Shown: positions 1 through 10,620 of the stretch, in pieces | How positions within the stretch are numbered: the first letter of the stretch is position 1 | Layout of the letters: each line of letters opens with the position of its first letter | Origin: Ligula intestinalis | Taxonomy: Eukaryota > Platyhelminthes > Cestoda > Diphyllobothriidea > Diphyllobothriidae | DNA: 64,000 nt | Direction of reading: 5' to 3' | NCBI GenBank assembly: GCA_036362985.1 | Contig: JAYGXS010000003.1 | Span: forward strand, 78,322,092 to 78,386,091 | Made by a program: the position numbers and the translations under genes | The notes under the pieces: model-generated | The model's input: only the letters and a program-made list of their open reading frames with translations | Told to the model about the DNA's origin: nothing | The model's database searches: none

Positions 1-1033
1 TTTGGATAAATCTGTAGTCGTCTCCAAGATTCCCTGCAACACATGCAATGCAGTGTATTATGGAAAAAGTGGTAAATCGACCTCCACATGCATACAATTA
101 CAGAATTTTACAGTAAATTTATACAGAAACGTGTGTTAAGTTGCCCCATATACGATAACAACTGGACAATAAATTGCTTAGGATGAAACCCACGTTTTTA
201 CTCTCCGTCCGTCGAATGAGGCCGATATTTGGCGCTTAAAAGTTCCGATCATCAGACGTTTCCCACTCGCTCTTGAGCGCATCATCGGAAATAGACAAAA
301 GGGGCAATGTATGGTTTAAACAGGTCTTTCCTATACACCACTGGTATATTATCATTGATCTTCTCCCTGGAAACGTGTGGCGTCAGTAGATGAATCTTAC
401 AGCTGTTTACTTCGGTCATTTTGCTTTCGGCTCGGCCGATTACTTCTGCACTTGTGGCCTAGCCTAACTTATAACTGAAGTGAGAGCACAGCAGAGTGCA
501 CTGGTGGTGCTGGTGTTACAGCATAAATTACTCTCCTAACGCGCATCTGCATACTTGCATCAATCTCGGCCTCAACCTATCAGTCATTATGAGGCCGCAC
601 TTAGCAGACTTTCTGAAGCACAATTAGTCCGTCTAAGCCCCCGCCTGTCCTTGTTGGTAAGTCATCAGCATATACTATTTGTTTTCAGGGTACGGACAAG
701 GGGATTGGAACAACCAGGCCAAGTAATATAGGTGGTTCTGCAAAAAATCACGCAAAGGGTATATTCTCATGTCTTAGCCAACAACGTGGCGCAGAGATGG
801 TGATTTGCGCGTGATTATAGGGAAATAAGGCTTGCGCACCACCCCCCACACACTCTACCCCTCTCCCATCTGGGCTCGGTGCCATGATCAGGTCAAGAAG
901 ACATGTATCGACCTCATTCAACCTCTCACGGCTGCTAGCAAGTGTGCATGGACCTATGCCTTTGTACCACAATCCGGTCTGGCCAATCACCTCCAATGCA
1001 GATTCACACAGGACCTCACTGTTGTTATAACGA
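1..1033. other. unannotated flank
   Basis: I recognise no gene here. The ORFs are short, overlap on opposite strands and resemble no family. A small hairpin-prone segment at 243-290 is listed separately. Confidence 0.4.
243..290 (-). ncRNA. possible degenerate hammerhead-like hairpin
   Basis: TTCCGAT at 243-249 pairs with ATCGGAA at 284-290. The enclosed minus strand carries GGGAAACGTC and a GATGATG run, resembling the hammerhead-like repeats elsewhere in the window. The CTGATGA core is not intact, so this may be only a decayed relative or chance. Confidence 0.2.
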
Positions 1034-1595
1034 CGGGTTCAGCCTCGTTAGTGTTATAAAGATGACATCTGAAGTGTGTCACCATTGAATTACGCCCTGT
1101 TGAAATCTCAAAATAAGAACACAATTGGAAGGGTGTAACTTTTGAATCCACCGAGAGGCTGGTTTTATTGTGTACAAACCCCGGGGGATCTGTCTCGGGT
1201 AGCTTTTGTCGCTGCTGGGTCGATCTCCAGCGTCCTCGCTGTCCGATGTGGCTGCAACTCTTTGTGTCCCGCCTCAGGGCGAGCCCGGCATTGTGAGCGG
1301 ACTGGCGTCACCATGCGTCCGCTGTTGCAACCCTCTTTGTCAGGGGTGGCAGTGGCTTATAAAAGATTGTCTGCGCGTTCTCTTGTGGCCTGGTTGACCG
1401 CATTGGGATAACGTTACGCGACCAGTTGACCCTCGGGCTTTATGCCTGGCATACACTCGTGTGCGTGCGTGCGTGCGGTCTAAGGTAATCTCGCGTATAA
1501 AGTCATCGCCTGTTATGCAGTCAGAGTTAGCCAACGAAGACGCCTTAGGAAAGCCTCCAAACGTTGGTCCGGCTAACATCCGAACAACTCTGACA
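1034..1595 (+). repeat. dispersed repeat R1, copy 1
   Basis: This stretch aligns by eye along most of its length with 62246-62765 in the same orientation. Shared landmarks are the 'cgccctgttgaaat' block, the 'gagcggactggcgt' block, the 'ccgcattgggataacgt' block and a GTGCGTGC run. ORFs inside differ between copies, so it does not look protein-coding. The family is not recognised. Confidence 0.75.
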
Positions 1596-1779
1596 TCGAA
1601 CACCGGTGTCCTGGTGGGTGGTTGTGCACTCGTCCGAATGTAAACTTCTTCCAACCTATTCTCTACTACCTCTGAACAGAATACACTTTCTCTCTCTCTC
1701 ATTTATTCTGTTCCCACACAGAATTGGACCGGAAAATCACAGTAGCTAGGGTTTTACCCTTTAACTCAAGCTTGTACGA

Positions 1780-2150
1780 TAGACTAGAAGCACGAGAAAG
1801 CACGGGCGGCGAGTACGACCGGGGCCGCACCTGAGCGTGCCGCCACATGCAGTTGGAGTGCCGTTAAGAAGGAGGCGCTGTGGCCTGACTCCAATTCTGC
1901 CAGCCAGCCGCGCCGCACAAACGCTGAGTTGACTCTGTAGTTCGAGGTATCCCATCGGTTACTAAACTTCCAAGCCATGGCTTTTAGCACATTGTGATAG
2001 CTTCAAGTCCGATATGCTTTTTACGATGAGGAAAGTTCGCTTAGCTATCGACTTCCCTCTTTAATAAAATTCCCAGGCCCCAGCCACAGTTGCAGCCGGT
2101 CAGTGGGGTTGAGCGTCTCCCATCTAACGGGTTTGAATAACGCGTGCCGG
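1780..2150. repeat. dispersed repeat R2, copy 1
   Basis: The block around 'ccaagccatggcttttagc' followed by 'gatagcttcaa' recurs near 38430, 54765 and 55670 with similar flanking GC-rich sequence. The 38.3-38.7 kb copy is the closest, sharing 'attcccaggcc', 'gggtttgaat' and a 'cgcccccaaa'-like end. No coding sense was found. The end abuts the PLE arm at 2185. Confidence 0.6.
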
Positions 2151-2184
2151 ATTAACGTAAACAAACGTTTTCGTCATCCCCCAA

Positions 2185-2359
2185 AGAAGAAGAAGAAGAA
2201 GGTTCACGGACATGGACCGAGTTATATTGGGACTGAAGTTTCGGACGCTCGCTTTTTCCATCGTCAGAGTAACGTGGTGGTTGTTCCTGTTTGCCGGGAC
2301 CGTTTCAGCCTCGCTGCATGCCTGTTATTAAATCCGTGTTAAGTGCACGAACCTCGACG
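2185..2359 (-). repeat. inverted PLE terminal region (left arm)
   Basis: This arm is the reverse complement of 3415-3569 over about 150 bp with few differences, apart from a 15-16 bp insertion near 2217-2232. It starts with a short GAA microsatellite (2184-2200), matching the TTC array outside the right arm. Inverted terminal copies (pseudo-LTRs) are a known feature of Penelope-like elements. It is joined directly to a 5'-truncated PLE coding fragment. Confidence 0.75.
2235..2267 (-). ncRNA. hammerhead-like motif, left PLE arm
   Basis: Read on the minus strand, CTGACGA is followed about 18 nt later by GAAACTTC. This is the order of the hammerhead core (CUGAUGA, stem II, GAAA, cleavage-site trinucleotide). 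The core has a T-to-C change and stem II is imperfect, so activity is doubtful. Confidence 0.45.
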
Positions 2360-3135
2360 TACAGGTGACGAAGCTGGAAGACGGGAAGATAAGGACAACG
2401 GTGTATCGTAAGACAACCAACACCATGTGCATCCTCCACTCCAGAAGCAACCACCCTGTCGGGCACAAACGCAATTTTGTTAGAACCCCCTTCCAAAGTG
2501 TTCAGACACACTGCAGTGACAAAAGTGGGGAAAAAGGAGGAGATTAAGTACTTGCATGCCCTCTTTGAGGCCAACGGTTATCCAAAGTCCTTCAACTGCA
2601 AGTTTCTTAAGAAGCCCCAGCTTGAGCGGTCGAAAGGAAAAGGCCCCAAGTTTTGGCTCGCTATCCCTTATGTGAAGAATGTATCCGAAGCAACTGCAAG
2701 ACTCCTGAAGCCATTCAGGATCGGTGTGGCTCACAAGCCGGAATCAACCATCAGACAGCAGATTATGAGGCCCAAAGACCAGCTACCGTCGACAAAACAG
2801 TCAGCCGTGGTCTACAGCCTACCACGTCAAGACTGCGATGCAAAGTATGTCGTTGAAACAGGCAGACGCCTTGGCACCAGGTTTAATGAGCATCGGCTCG
2901 CAATCAACCAAGAGAATAAACTGCCTATGGTTATGAACACGTACGGCAGAAGAAGCACACTTTCGCCTTCGAAAATGCAAGGTTAATAGGCCAAGCCAAT
3001 GACAAGATGGCTAAACTTCTGCTGGAAAGGTCATCTTCCACTGGCCCACTTAACAGAGCCATAGACTTTCATCCTGATTACCAGGCGGTAGGCAAACGGC
3101 TCGAGTCAGTTAGAAATGGGCCAAGAGGATGGTGA
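2360..3135 (+). pseudogene. Penelope-like element fragment (RT C-terminus plus GIY-YIG), frameshifted
   Basis: Several frames join to match the C-terminal part of the intact PLE ORF at 30383-32152. The first frame (2365-2547) gives TTVYRKTTNTM and SNHPVGHKR, matching the region after the RT active site. A second frame (from about 2520) gives EIKYLHALFEANGYPKSF, IPYVKNVSEA, GVAHKPESTIRQQIM and then AVVYSLPRQD with KYVVETGRR, a degenerate GIY-YIG nuclease start. A third frame (from about 2950) runs HTFAFENARLIG to a TGA at 3133-3135. Frameshifts lie near 2480-2520 and 2945. The RT palm with its catalytic aspartates is missing at the 5' end. It is a dead, 5'-truncated copy from a lineage divergent from the intact element. 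Confidence 0.85.
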
Positions 3136-3414
3136 AGAAGACCCAAGCGTGGCGTAGAACCGAGACCAAAGGAAGATAGGAGAGGGGTCGGCCAGGGACC
3201 AGGTGACCAGCGTGGAACCCTACCTCACCGCTACCGCGCACACGAGGTTGACAGGAACTCATGAGGGCAGCAACAAGTGATTAGTCCGTCGGTGGACGAG
3301 AGACAGGCCAATACGCGCACTGACTTGCCGACAATTACGACAGCCGCACAAGGGACAAAGGTCACACGAGTCCCCCAGCGGTCAATCTCACGGGCAGTCA
3401 GCAGCGAACAAGCA
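3136..3414 (+). other. PLE 3' untranslated segment
   Basis: This non-coding stretch sits between the PLE stop and the right inverted arm, and probably belongs to the same element. I see no separate feature in it. Confidence 0.4.
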
Positions 3415-3569
3415 GGTCAAAGTTCGTGCGCTGAGCACGGATTTAATAACAGGCATGCAGCGAGGCTGAAACGGTCCCGGCAAACAGGAACAACCACCAC
3501 GTTACTCTGACGATGGAAACAAGCGAGTGTCCGAAACTTCAGTCCATGTCCTTGAACCTTCTTCTTTTT
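3415..3569 (+). repeat. PLE terminal region (right arm) with TTC tail
   Basis: It is the inverted partner of 2185-2359. It follows PLE coding sequence in the sense orientation, carries a hammerhead-like motif and runs into a TTC-rich array. This matches the 3' terminal organisation of the other PLE copies in the window. Confidence 0.75.
3507..3540 (+). ncRNA. hammerhead-like motif, right PLE arm
   Basis: CTGACGA at 3507-3513 is followed by an imperfect GGA...TCC stem II and then GAAACTTC at 3533-3540. It is the mirror copy of the motif at 2235-2267. Core position T7 is C, so cleavage activity is uncertain. Confidence 0.45.
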
Positions 3570-3682
3570 CTTTTTCTTTTTATTTTTCTTCTTCTTCTTC
3601 TTCTTCGATTTCTTCTTCTTTCTTCTTCTTCTTCTTCTTCTTCTTCTTCTTCTTCGTCTTCTTCTTCTTTGTCTTCTTCTTT
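3559..3682 (+). repeat. TTC-rich microsatellite
   Basis: It is an interrupted TTC/CTTT array, probably expanded from the PLE 3' tail. The lysine/arginine- and serine-rich ORFs read across it are artefacts. Confidence 0.9.
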
Positions 3683-3690
3683 GGGAGACG

Positions 3691-4006
3691 ATGAAATCGA
3701 TAAGATATCTGGACCTCAAATATGTGCGCGTAAACAAACTTATATTGTGCCATGAAGTTGAAAGTCAGTTTTGATCTTCTGCCTTGATTGAATACGCACA
3801 ATTTTCGAGGGCTACAGTTATGAGAGAAAAGGAGCCGTGAGACTGCATGTAGGTTTGGCTTGTGAAGGTTCCTCCTCCAGCGTGTTAGCATACGGGCTGC
3901 TTGCAGTAGTTGCGGTGTGAACTTTTATCCTGCCTCCAAACTTGGCTAGATGTTAGTACTGCGCACTACACAATTATTAGCCACAGCGGATGTCCTGGCT
4001 GGTGTT
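3691..4006. other. no recognised feature
   Basis: This is single-copy-looking sequence without a supportable ORF. Confidence 0.3.
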
Positions 4007-4290
4007 CTGTCACTGTTTGCCACAGCTGCTAGGGGTCCGACGACTGACCAATTTGTCCCTCCCCCATTCCCTATGAGCTTTCTGGTGGATGTTCTCTTTG
4101 AAATATCAATATTTTAACCTCCTCAGAGATTGATCTTTTACTTCGAGTTGATCATTATATTTACGCGTCGGTAGGCTTAGACAGAAATGTGATATAATTA
4201 CTTGGGCCGAATTTCATCCATCACGGCGGGGTACACGCACAATATGCATATGCTGCCATCGGGCAATCAGTAGTAGTGTCGAGGAGGTAA
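4007..4290 (+). repeat. dispersed repeat R3, copy 1
   Basis: It aligns with 58225-58455 in the same orientation. Shared landmarks are 'acagctg...aggggtcc', the 'ttttaatctcct/ttttaacctcct' block, 'atgctgccatc' versus 'ctgctgccatc', and 'agtagta' near the end. The copies are divergent and not coding. Confidence 0.55.
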
Positions 4291-4299
4291 AAGGCTCAT

Positions 4300-4560
4300 T
4301 AAGTTAATCATAATGACTGCGATCTTCCAGGCCCGGTTGCTTGGGAGAGGAGAGAAGTCTTGGGAAGGCCATAGAGGTAGAAATAGTGTGTTCTTTACAG
4401 AGAGGGGTAGAATAATAGGCAGTAGGAGATTTGACTGTCGGAACGCATGTCCTTCTGCTAGAGCGGCGTGGCCCCAGAGTGATGTCTGGGTCGCAGTCAT
4501 CACATTGAGCTCTGTGTCCAGACGGGTTGAGGCCAACCTACTAATAAGGCAAGTCTAGTA
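4300..4560 (+). repeat. dispersed repeat R4, copy 1
   Basis: The 'actgcgatcttc' start, 'gaggccagaa'-like middle and 'agaggggtagaat' block recur at 6410-6600. A shorter version lies at 53740-53830. The overlapping ORFs on both strands are not conserved between copies. Confidence 0.6.
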
Positions 4561-5915
4561 GAGCGGGTATCTCATTTGCGTTCTGCCCTTGTAGACCCTA
4601 GAATATAGCAAACCCTTTCAAGTAAGAAATTACCTTCTTAAAAATGTAAGAGCTAAAATGTAACAACTGGATTATCTAACAAAATGCTAGGGGGATTAAC
4701 TGATGAACCGGACGCTTGCAGCTGTGTCAACAAGTGGCAGAATACCGGCGAAACAAGTGTCTGGGCTTTAAGCCGGCACCAGTGTTACCAGTATAGCCAA
4801 TAATCACGTAGATGATAGGCCTGATTGCTTGATGGCAGCTTACGAATAGTACGCAGCTGATGGACTTCTGCTCAAGTTGCTTAAATCAACTGTCGGTCTT
4901 CGTATCTAAGCCCTCATGCATGCTGATTTATTCCGAGTGCGAAATTACATTTTGGGGACAGTAGACAGCTGAGACTAGCTTACTTCCCTTCTAGTCGTTT
5001 TCGGCAACTGTAAATGACAGTCGTGTTTCACTTTCTGTGTGCGCAGTGACCCGCTACCCCAGCTCTGAGCGTCAGGCCTCGATGCAACATTAGAGGCCGC
5101 TAGAGTGTTAGGAGTCTTCGGTTGGGTTAATCCCTCGCGTCCTGACCGTTTTGAGTGACTGCATGAATGTTTGTGTAGGTGCAAATGCGGCAGACTGGAA
5201 AATGCGTCTTGGCTGTCTGCTGGTCTGTCGTTGTGTGGATCCGTGTGTCGACTAACTGAGATGAAGGACACACGGTCGTACTCGGCAGAGGTACTGACGG
5301 CAACCGCGCTGTCTGGCAGCAGACAGTCGGCGTGGTTAACCGCGAAGGGGTCCTGTTTACAGTTCGGCAGTTTGTTCGCGCTTCCTAACGCTACCTGTCG
5401 TTTGCAAATAAACAACTGAAAGACAACATATTAATAACCCTTTTTTGCAGGTCAAAAGGTGGCAAAACTTTTTTCACGAGGCCAGAAGATGCTGAGGATT
5501 GGGCATAGTGTATTTTTGGTGTTCGCTTCAGGCAGCTACTTCATTTGTGTGTGGACGAATAAATATCTGATCTTCAGTTATCATGGAGTTCGAATCGGTT
5601 CGAATCACCTCCGGACCATGTGCGTCGTCTACGAGTTTTTGTCTGCATTTCCAGATGTTAGCTAGGCTGATGGTTGACCTTCGTAAACCAGCATAATTCC
5701 AAAACCATTCTGTATCAATCGACCTACATTTTCTTTCATTAACAAAAATGCGGCAAACTTGTCCGGTAACCCTCTCTCTTGATGACATTCTTATCCAAAC
5801 TCAAAGTTGAGGTTGTGTTCAGTTGACTGAGGATGACTTTTAAGTCAGGAACGGCCATTTTAGTCTCAGTTTTATTTGCCGGTACCTCTCTCAGCATATA
5901 TTAACAAGAGGCATT
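4561..5915. other. no recognised feature
   Basis: ORFs of 60-146 codons overlap on both strands and show no family resemblance. I can name nothing here. Confidence 0.3.
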
Positions 5916-6075
5916 TGGCTCAATAGTATAGTGGTACATTTAATGCCCAAAGGACACGGGTTCGAAGCTCGTGTGAGCTAGAAATGCAATCGGGCACGGC
6001 CGGCTGACGATGGGTTTTAAACCAGAAAAAGCCATTCCGACGTTTCTTGTCTTAGTCAGTACCATTCTATTTGCC
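5916..6075 (+). repeat. tRNA-derived SINE, copy a
   Basis: The head has A-box-like sequence (TGGCTCAATAGTATAGTGG) and a B box (GGGTTCGAAGCTC). The body then reads ctggctgac..., gccagaaa, gccattcc and a 'cttgtctt' tail. The same body recurs at about ten other places, so this is an RNA polymerase III-type SINE family. Confidence 0.75.
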
Positions 6076-6086
6076 TACAGAAAAAG

Positions 6087-6420
6087 TCACCTTGCGACTT
6101 CCTTAGAGAGCTGTGAAATAAACTCTAAGGCACAATGGGACAATCATGTCCCCTAACCAAATCAGCCAGCCCCACCTCATCATAATCTATAATTCTCAGT
6201 TTAGCAGCAGGCATGCCAACAGCCAGCGGTCATTGACTAGGTCTGCCTACACGTGCCTTGCCTAAACCTTGCGACTTTCCTGTAGAGCTTTAAAATAAAG
6301 TATAAGGCATAATGGGACAAGCATGTCCGCTAACCAAGTCAGTGGGCGTCACCTCATGCTAATCTATACCTATGCAGCAGAGCTGCCACAGGGGGGTTAA
6401 AAGAGTTCAACCCTAGCTAC
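6087..6420 (+). repeat. two-unit tandem repeat, about 180 bp
   Basis: The block 'cttgcgacttcc...agagct...aaaataaa...aaggca(c/t)aatgggacaa' occurs at 6090-6180 and again at 6268-6360. The segment 'gcaggcatgcc...gtcattgact(a/g)ggtctgcctac' occurs at 6210-6255 and 6587-6635. Local duplication is the simplest reading. Confidence 0.75.
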
Positions 6421-6640
6421 TGCGATCTTCAGACCATGGTTTCTTAGGAAGGAGAAGTTTTCGGAGGCCAGAATATTAGGAATAGTTGATTCTTTAAACA
6501 GAGGAATGGAGAACAAGCAGGAAGAAGTTTGGCTTCGGAGCGCACGACCAGCCAGGAAGCCAGCCGGGCCCTAAGTCCCGGTTTAGCAACAGGCATGCCG
6601 GTGACCAGTGGTCATTGACTGGGTCTGCCTACGCCTGCAG
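6410..6640 (+). repeat. dispersed repeat R4, copy 2
   Basis: It matches 4300-4500 from 'actgcgatcttc' through the 'cagaggaatgg' block. It runs into the third partial unit of the neighbouring tandem repeat. Confidence 0.55.
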
Positions 6641-7274
6641 GCATGTGATTCGTTGTCCGGCCAGGGGCCAGCTTTGCGGCATTTGGCTGTTCCCGGAAAT
6701 CGAGAACAGCCGCCGTGAGCTTCGGTAAAGTTCATTTCAACGCGAGCTAGTCACGACAGAGCATTACCGACAACCATAAGACAGCCTGAGATGGCCAGTT
6801 GTGGATTAGGTGCCACCAGCATTCAACTTTACCCAGCCCCAGGTGTGACAACATCCGAGGATCAAACACAAGATCTGTTGGTTAAAAGCCCAATATCCAA
6901 ACTATTTAAATACTGGCTCATTCTCCTCGCGGCTGCAAGCGGGTATGAGACAAGAGCATAAAAAACCCCGAAATTTCGGATTTTCACACAAATTGATCAT
7001 CCAAGACAGTCATGGGGAGGGCGTTGGTAACCGCATGCTTACTATTTTTTGACAGTATCAGTGTTAATCACTAGAAATCGTAGCTGGTGTGATCTGGTCC
7101 GTACTCCAGTTGTTAATTACCGTGAATTAGTCACTTTTGATGTTTCTTAGCCTGACGATTACTCAGTAGTTTGGCTCGCAGTCAGTAGGACTGTCGTTTA
7201 TTTGTACTTTCCTTGTGTGGCCATCAATTGTGCCCAGACAGCACAGAATATTGCTTCGGAAGGACATTGCGCTC
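6641..7274. other. no recognised feature
   Basis: No ORF or repeat that I can support. Confidence 0.3.
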
Positions 7275-7690
7275 ATTAATGAAATACTGACTATAAAACC
7301 ATGACTCAAGCAGTTCGTGGCTTATGTGGTTGCCACCACCACCACCACTACAGGCCACCGTGTCGTCTTATGCCAACACCAGAGACCCAGGAGACCGAGC
7401 AATCATCACGCCCGAGTCCAGCACGCGCAATAAAAGTTCAGTAAGCCAAAGTCTGCATGCACGTCAACAAGCTATCAATACACAAGAGGGTGATTATCAT
7501 TAATTGTCCTTATACCTTTGCAGGTCTTACTATTTCCTATAAAACTGCAAATTCCTGCGCATATGTTAAGCGTTTCTGCTATTGCCATCTGTTTATGTCT
7601 CTGATGAAGAGTCCGCAACGAATATTGAAACGTCTGGCAAATAAAAGTGTTGTCCCAGCAATGGAATCTGCTTCCTCTCAATTACTTTCT
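7275..7690 (+). pseudogene. PLE 3' remnant with terminal region
   Basis: Around 7345-7410 the plus strand encodes SSYANTRDPGD and a following 'AII.PE' run, matching SSYANTGEPDGRAIIMPE near the C-terminus of the intact PLE ORF. The rest of the coding region is absent. Downstream come an UTR stretch shared with the 38-kb copy ('attaattgtc', 'ctgcaa(g)ttcc', 'catatgtta...cgtttctgctattg'), the hammerhead-like motif and the 'ctctcaatta' end. The conserved end continues to about 7705, matching the intact PLE up to TTCGCTTG. Confidence 0.75.
7601..7660 (+). ncRNA. hammerhead-like motif
   Basis: CTGATGA at 7601-7607 is exact, and GAAACGTC is at 7627-7634. Stem II is weak here. AATAAA follows at about 7640, then TGTTGTCCCAGC, the conserved downstream block of this repeat family. 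Confidence 0.55.
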
Positions 7691-7705
7691 GGGTCTCGCA
7701 TTTTC

Positions 7706-8656
7706 GCTTGCATTGGCCATTTTGGCCTCACTAAACTGGAGACGGAAGCTAGATCCCATCAAATGGTCCGCGATAGCGTTTTTCCCCCTCACTGCTGCCA
7801 CATGCTCGGCCACTCGCTTTCCTAGTAGGTTTCACCGACGTAGTTGCTTTTTTAACAACTGCGCCAGGCGCACCAACTGATAATGGGGCTTGAGTGAGCA
7901 GTAGAAACGTCGGATTAGTTAAAGCTCTGCCTTCGTGTTTCCTTCTTCGCGATTTCTTCCTGCAACCCGCCTCTTCAATTCCATTTGCTATCGGGTGTCT
8001 TAACATTACTATTTTGCCAACAATGCTAGACCCTCTGTGGCTACTGGTGGACTCAAGAGAGGGCCCTAAGATAGAACGGGAGGAAAATGTCCCATAACAC
8101 GGCTCATGAGCGCCCCGATTGTAACCGAAAGGCCAACGAGCCCGTGCATCAGAGTTTAGAGCAATAGGTCGCGATTACGAGCCTCGGCAGTTAAACCACC
8201 TAGGTTTTGAAATGCTTGTCTAATGACGACCCTAATGACCTTTTAAGTCTGTCTAATCTCTGTCAGTAATGCTCTTCTAATTCCAGCTCTTTTTTTCTCG
8301 GGTGCTTACTAAAGAGATAGAAACAGAATCAAAAGCGCGGTTGCTCCCAGCTCTAAATACAGCCTCTCGCGTCAGGTCAGGGATTTTAATTCTAGGGTTC
8401 TCGCAGGCAGAACGGAATGCAAACGGCCCACCTTGAAAATACATCGGTGAACGCGGCGAACGCACGTGATCTGAAGTAGTTCTGGTAACAGCTGATTGTA
8501 GCATAAGCTCGTGACGCCGCTGGCTTAGTGTCAAGCCAAGCCCAGATTCAGATCGCAGATAGGCCTCATCTGCAACCAATGTCACTCCAGGTTCCTTTCA
8601 TCTTGTCGGTATTGGCGCTGAACAGATGATTTTTGCGTGTCTTTGTATGCAACATG
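7706..8656. other. no recognised feature
   Basis: Overlapping ORFs on both strands are shorter than 105 codons and show no family match. Confidence 0.3.
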
Positions 8657-8666
8657 NNNNNNNNNN
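8657..8666. other. assembly gap (10 N)
   Basis: Ten consecutive Ns, a placeholder gap. ORFs read across it are meaningless. Confidence 0.99.
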
Positions 8667-8978
8667 CAACGGAGAAGGTAAGGGAAAATTCCACCGAATA
8701 CTCAAAGTTAATGGTTTACTCGATAGCTACATCTGTTATGGAGCCGGGTTAGCTTTCAACTTTTCAATTTCCGTTTCTTCTGGGGATAAGTTCAAAAAGA
8801 ACCAGTCTTTTTTGAGTACAGCTGGAAAATAACTGGAGAGAGAGAGAGCAGCACAGAGGAACTGCAGACAACAGTGGTCACCCACCGTCTACTCGGCAGC
8901 GCGGCGACCCCTTCGGCTATTGAGTGCTGGCGTTAATCACAAACAATAGTGGTTGTCTGAATGACACATTTTGCAGAC

Positions 8979-9062
8979 GGGGGGGGGGGGGGGGGAAGTA
9001 CGCGGGGGGGGGGGGGGGGGGGGGGGGGGGGGAGGTATGCCGTGGGGCAGGGGGTGGGGGAG
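8979..9062. repeat. long G homopolymers
   Basis: Runs of about 17 G (8979-8995) and 29 G (9004-9032) are followed by more G-rich sequence. Such runs are prone to assembly error and could form G-quadruplexes. The poly-Gly and poly-Pro ORFs across it are artefacts. Confidence 0.9.
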
Positions 9063-9689
9063 GGGTGAGAGCTGCATATCTGACTGTGAGAAAACAGGCT
9101 AGCAGCTCAGTGGTCGGGCTCCAGGCTCCAACATGCGTGGTATAGAGATGAGAATGGAAGCTCGGTCTAGGTCCTCGACACGCATGACTCATTGCCTCGA
9201 AGCCTTGTATCTCATCGCCTAGTTCACTGACCGACCACCCAATGACCCATCAGGTTTGACGTCGCCATCTGGGCCAAGTAGTCGCCGAAAATGGCCAGGC
9301 TGGTGCTTGCCGATGATTCATCGGTCACCCCCCTCCATCTTCCCCGACGGGGGGTGAAGGAGCCTAGCGGATTGATTAGGTTGCCAGTTGACGCCATCGT
9401 TGTGGAAATCACATGGCGAGGATGAAGTGAACGCTATAAAACTAGCTAAGTTTCGTAGGCGATTTATCTTCAACGGTGAGTGTGGGCTCGATTAACAAAT
9501 TACGTACTGGTTCTGGTTGATGACGAAGCTTCCTGGAGTTTAAAGTCTAGTGGTATGTTGCGTGCATGATTGATTCAATTGGGCACCGGTAACACTTCAC
9601 TCTGTTCCGTCTTACGAGACCAGGAGGCGATCTTAGCTTAACATATTAACTTTAAATAGGCGTTTTGTCAGATTTTAATAATTCACTTG
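9063..9689. other. no recognised feature
   Basis: A small minus-strand ORF at 9224-9412 has no recognisable family. Nothing else stands out. Confidence 0.3.
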
Positions 9690-9830
9690 ACCTTGAAGTG
9701 GAACCGAAAAAGGCAAGAGAGACCGCAATGCCTTATTAGTCGCCATCAGCCAGAAGTAACCAATCCCAGGGCTGGCGACCTCGAGATTCGAATTCGGAAC
9801 ATTCGGCCGAGTAAACGGCCCTCTCTTATT
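9690..9830 (-). repeat. tRNA-derived SINE, copy b (degenerate)
   Basis: The minus strand reads CTGGGATTGG, TTACTTCTGGCTGATGGCG, ACTAATAAGG and TCTCTCTTGCC, which is the SINE body. The head is decayed but a TTCGAAT box-B remnant remains near 9788-9794. Confidence 0.55.
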
Positions 9831-10425
9831 GAATTCCAACACCTGGCTCATTTGCATGAAATGACGAACATAACTGACCGCATGTTTACCTTTGACCCCC
9901 TTCCCATATAAATTTAATGACTTGATGAGAATTTATCGAAAGCTTGCGTACATCCACCAACTATTCTTCGAAATTAAAGTGCGTCAAATTTATTATACAA
10001 TGAAGAACGCACTAATTTGGCGGGGTAATGGATTCTATAGTGTCGGTCTCATTCTCTGTTCCCACTGTCTAGTCGGCTGTCTGAGCCTGGTAACTAATCG
10101 GTGGCGGGATTGAGCGCTGCGGTGTAAAGGTCCATTTTGAAAATATGTTACCGCATGCATGTCCGACAGTAGTTGGGGGTTTACGGATAAACGTGGGCCA
10201 TGAGCTGGTCTGACCTCTCCTTTGACCCAACCTCAGTCCATTTTGCGGGGAGACCACGATGAAGCACCAGCATTAACTAAGTGGAAGCATTTTCTGGTGA
10301 ACGCGCAGCTTGTACGAGCATTAAATGAGTGGATTTCCGAGGCCTAGACAGTTCGACCGTAGATTTTGACCATTACACCATGTACTCCCAATCAGGGCGA
10401 TGTAGGGTCGGTGACTTGGGCGTCA
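9831..10425. other. no recognised feature
   Basis: No supportable ORF or repeat. Confidence 0.3.
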
Positions 10426-10620
10426 ATTAGTGTTGAGTAATAGTAGACTTGCGCGGCATCTACCTCGCTCTCTATTTCTTCACCTACCTGAGCCCGGTGT
10501 CAAGACACAGCCAAGAAGACCGGAGACGGGACTGGGCGCAGGCAGCTGGCGCGGCCCAACCTCAATGTTAGGCATTTGTAATCAGCGCAAAATCCAAATA
10601 ATGCCTGTTATGATCTGATC
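10426..10620 (+). repeat. dispersed repeat R5, copy a
   Basis: The blocks 'gtgtcaagacacagcc' and 'gaagaccggagacggg' resemble 38170-38290 and 18950-19140. It is an abundant non-coding family; related sequence also appears near 21170 and 49550. Confidence 0.5.

Noticed and set aside
3417..3891. Lysine/arginine- or serine-rich ORFs around 3.4-3.9 kb
   Set aside because: They translate the TTC/GAA array at the PLE tail.
7335..7355. CCA repeats suggesting a direct-repeat array such as CRISPR
   Set aside because: It is a short trinucleotide run; no spaced repeats of CRISPR type occur anywhere in the window.
8917..9192. Proline-rich and glycine-rich ORFs at 8.9-9.2 kb
   Set aside because: They are produced by long G runs, which are also assembly-error prone.
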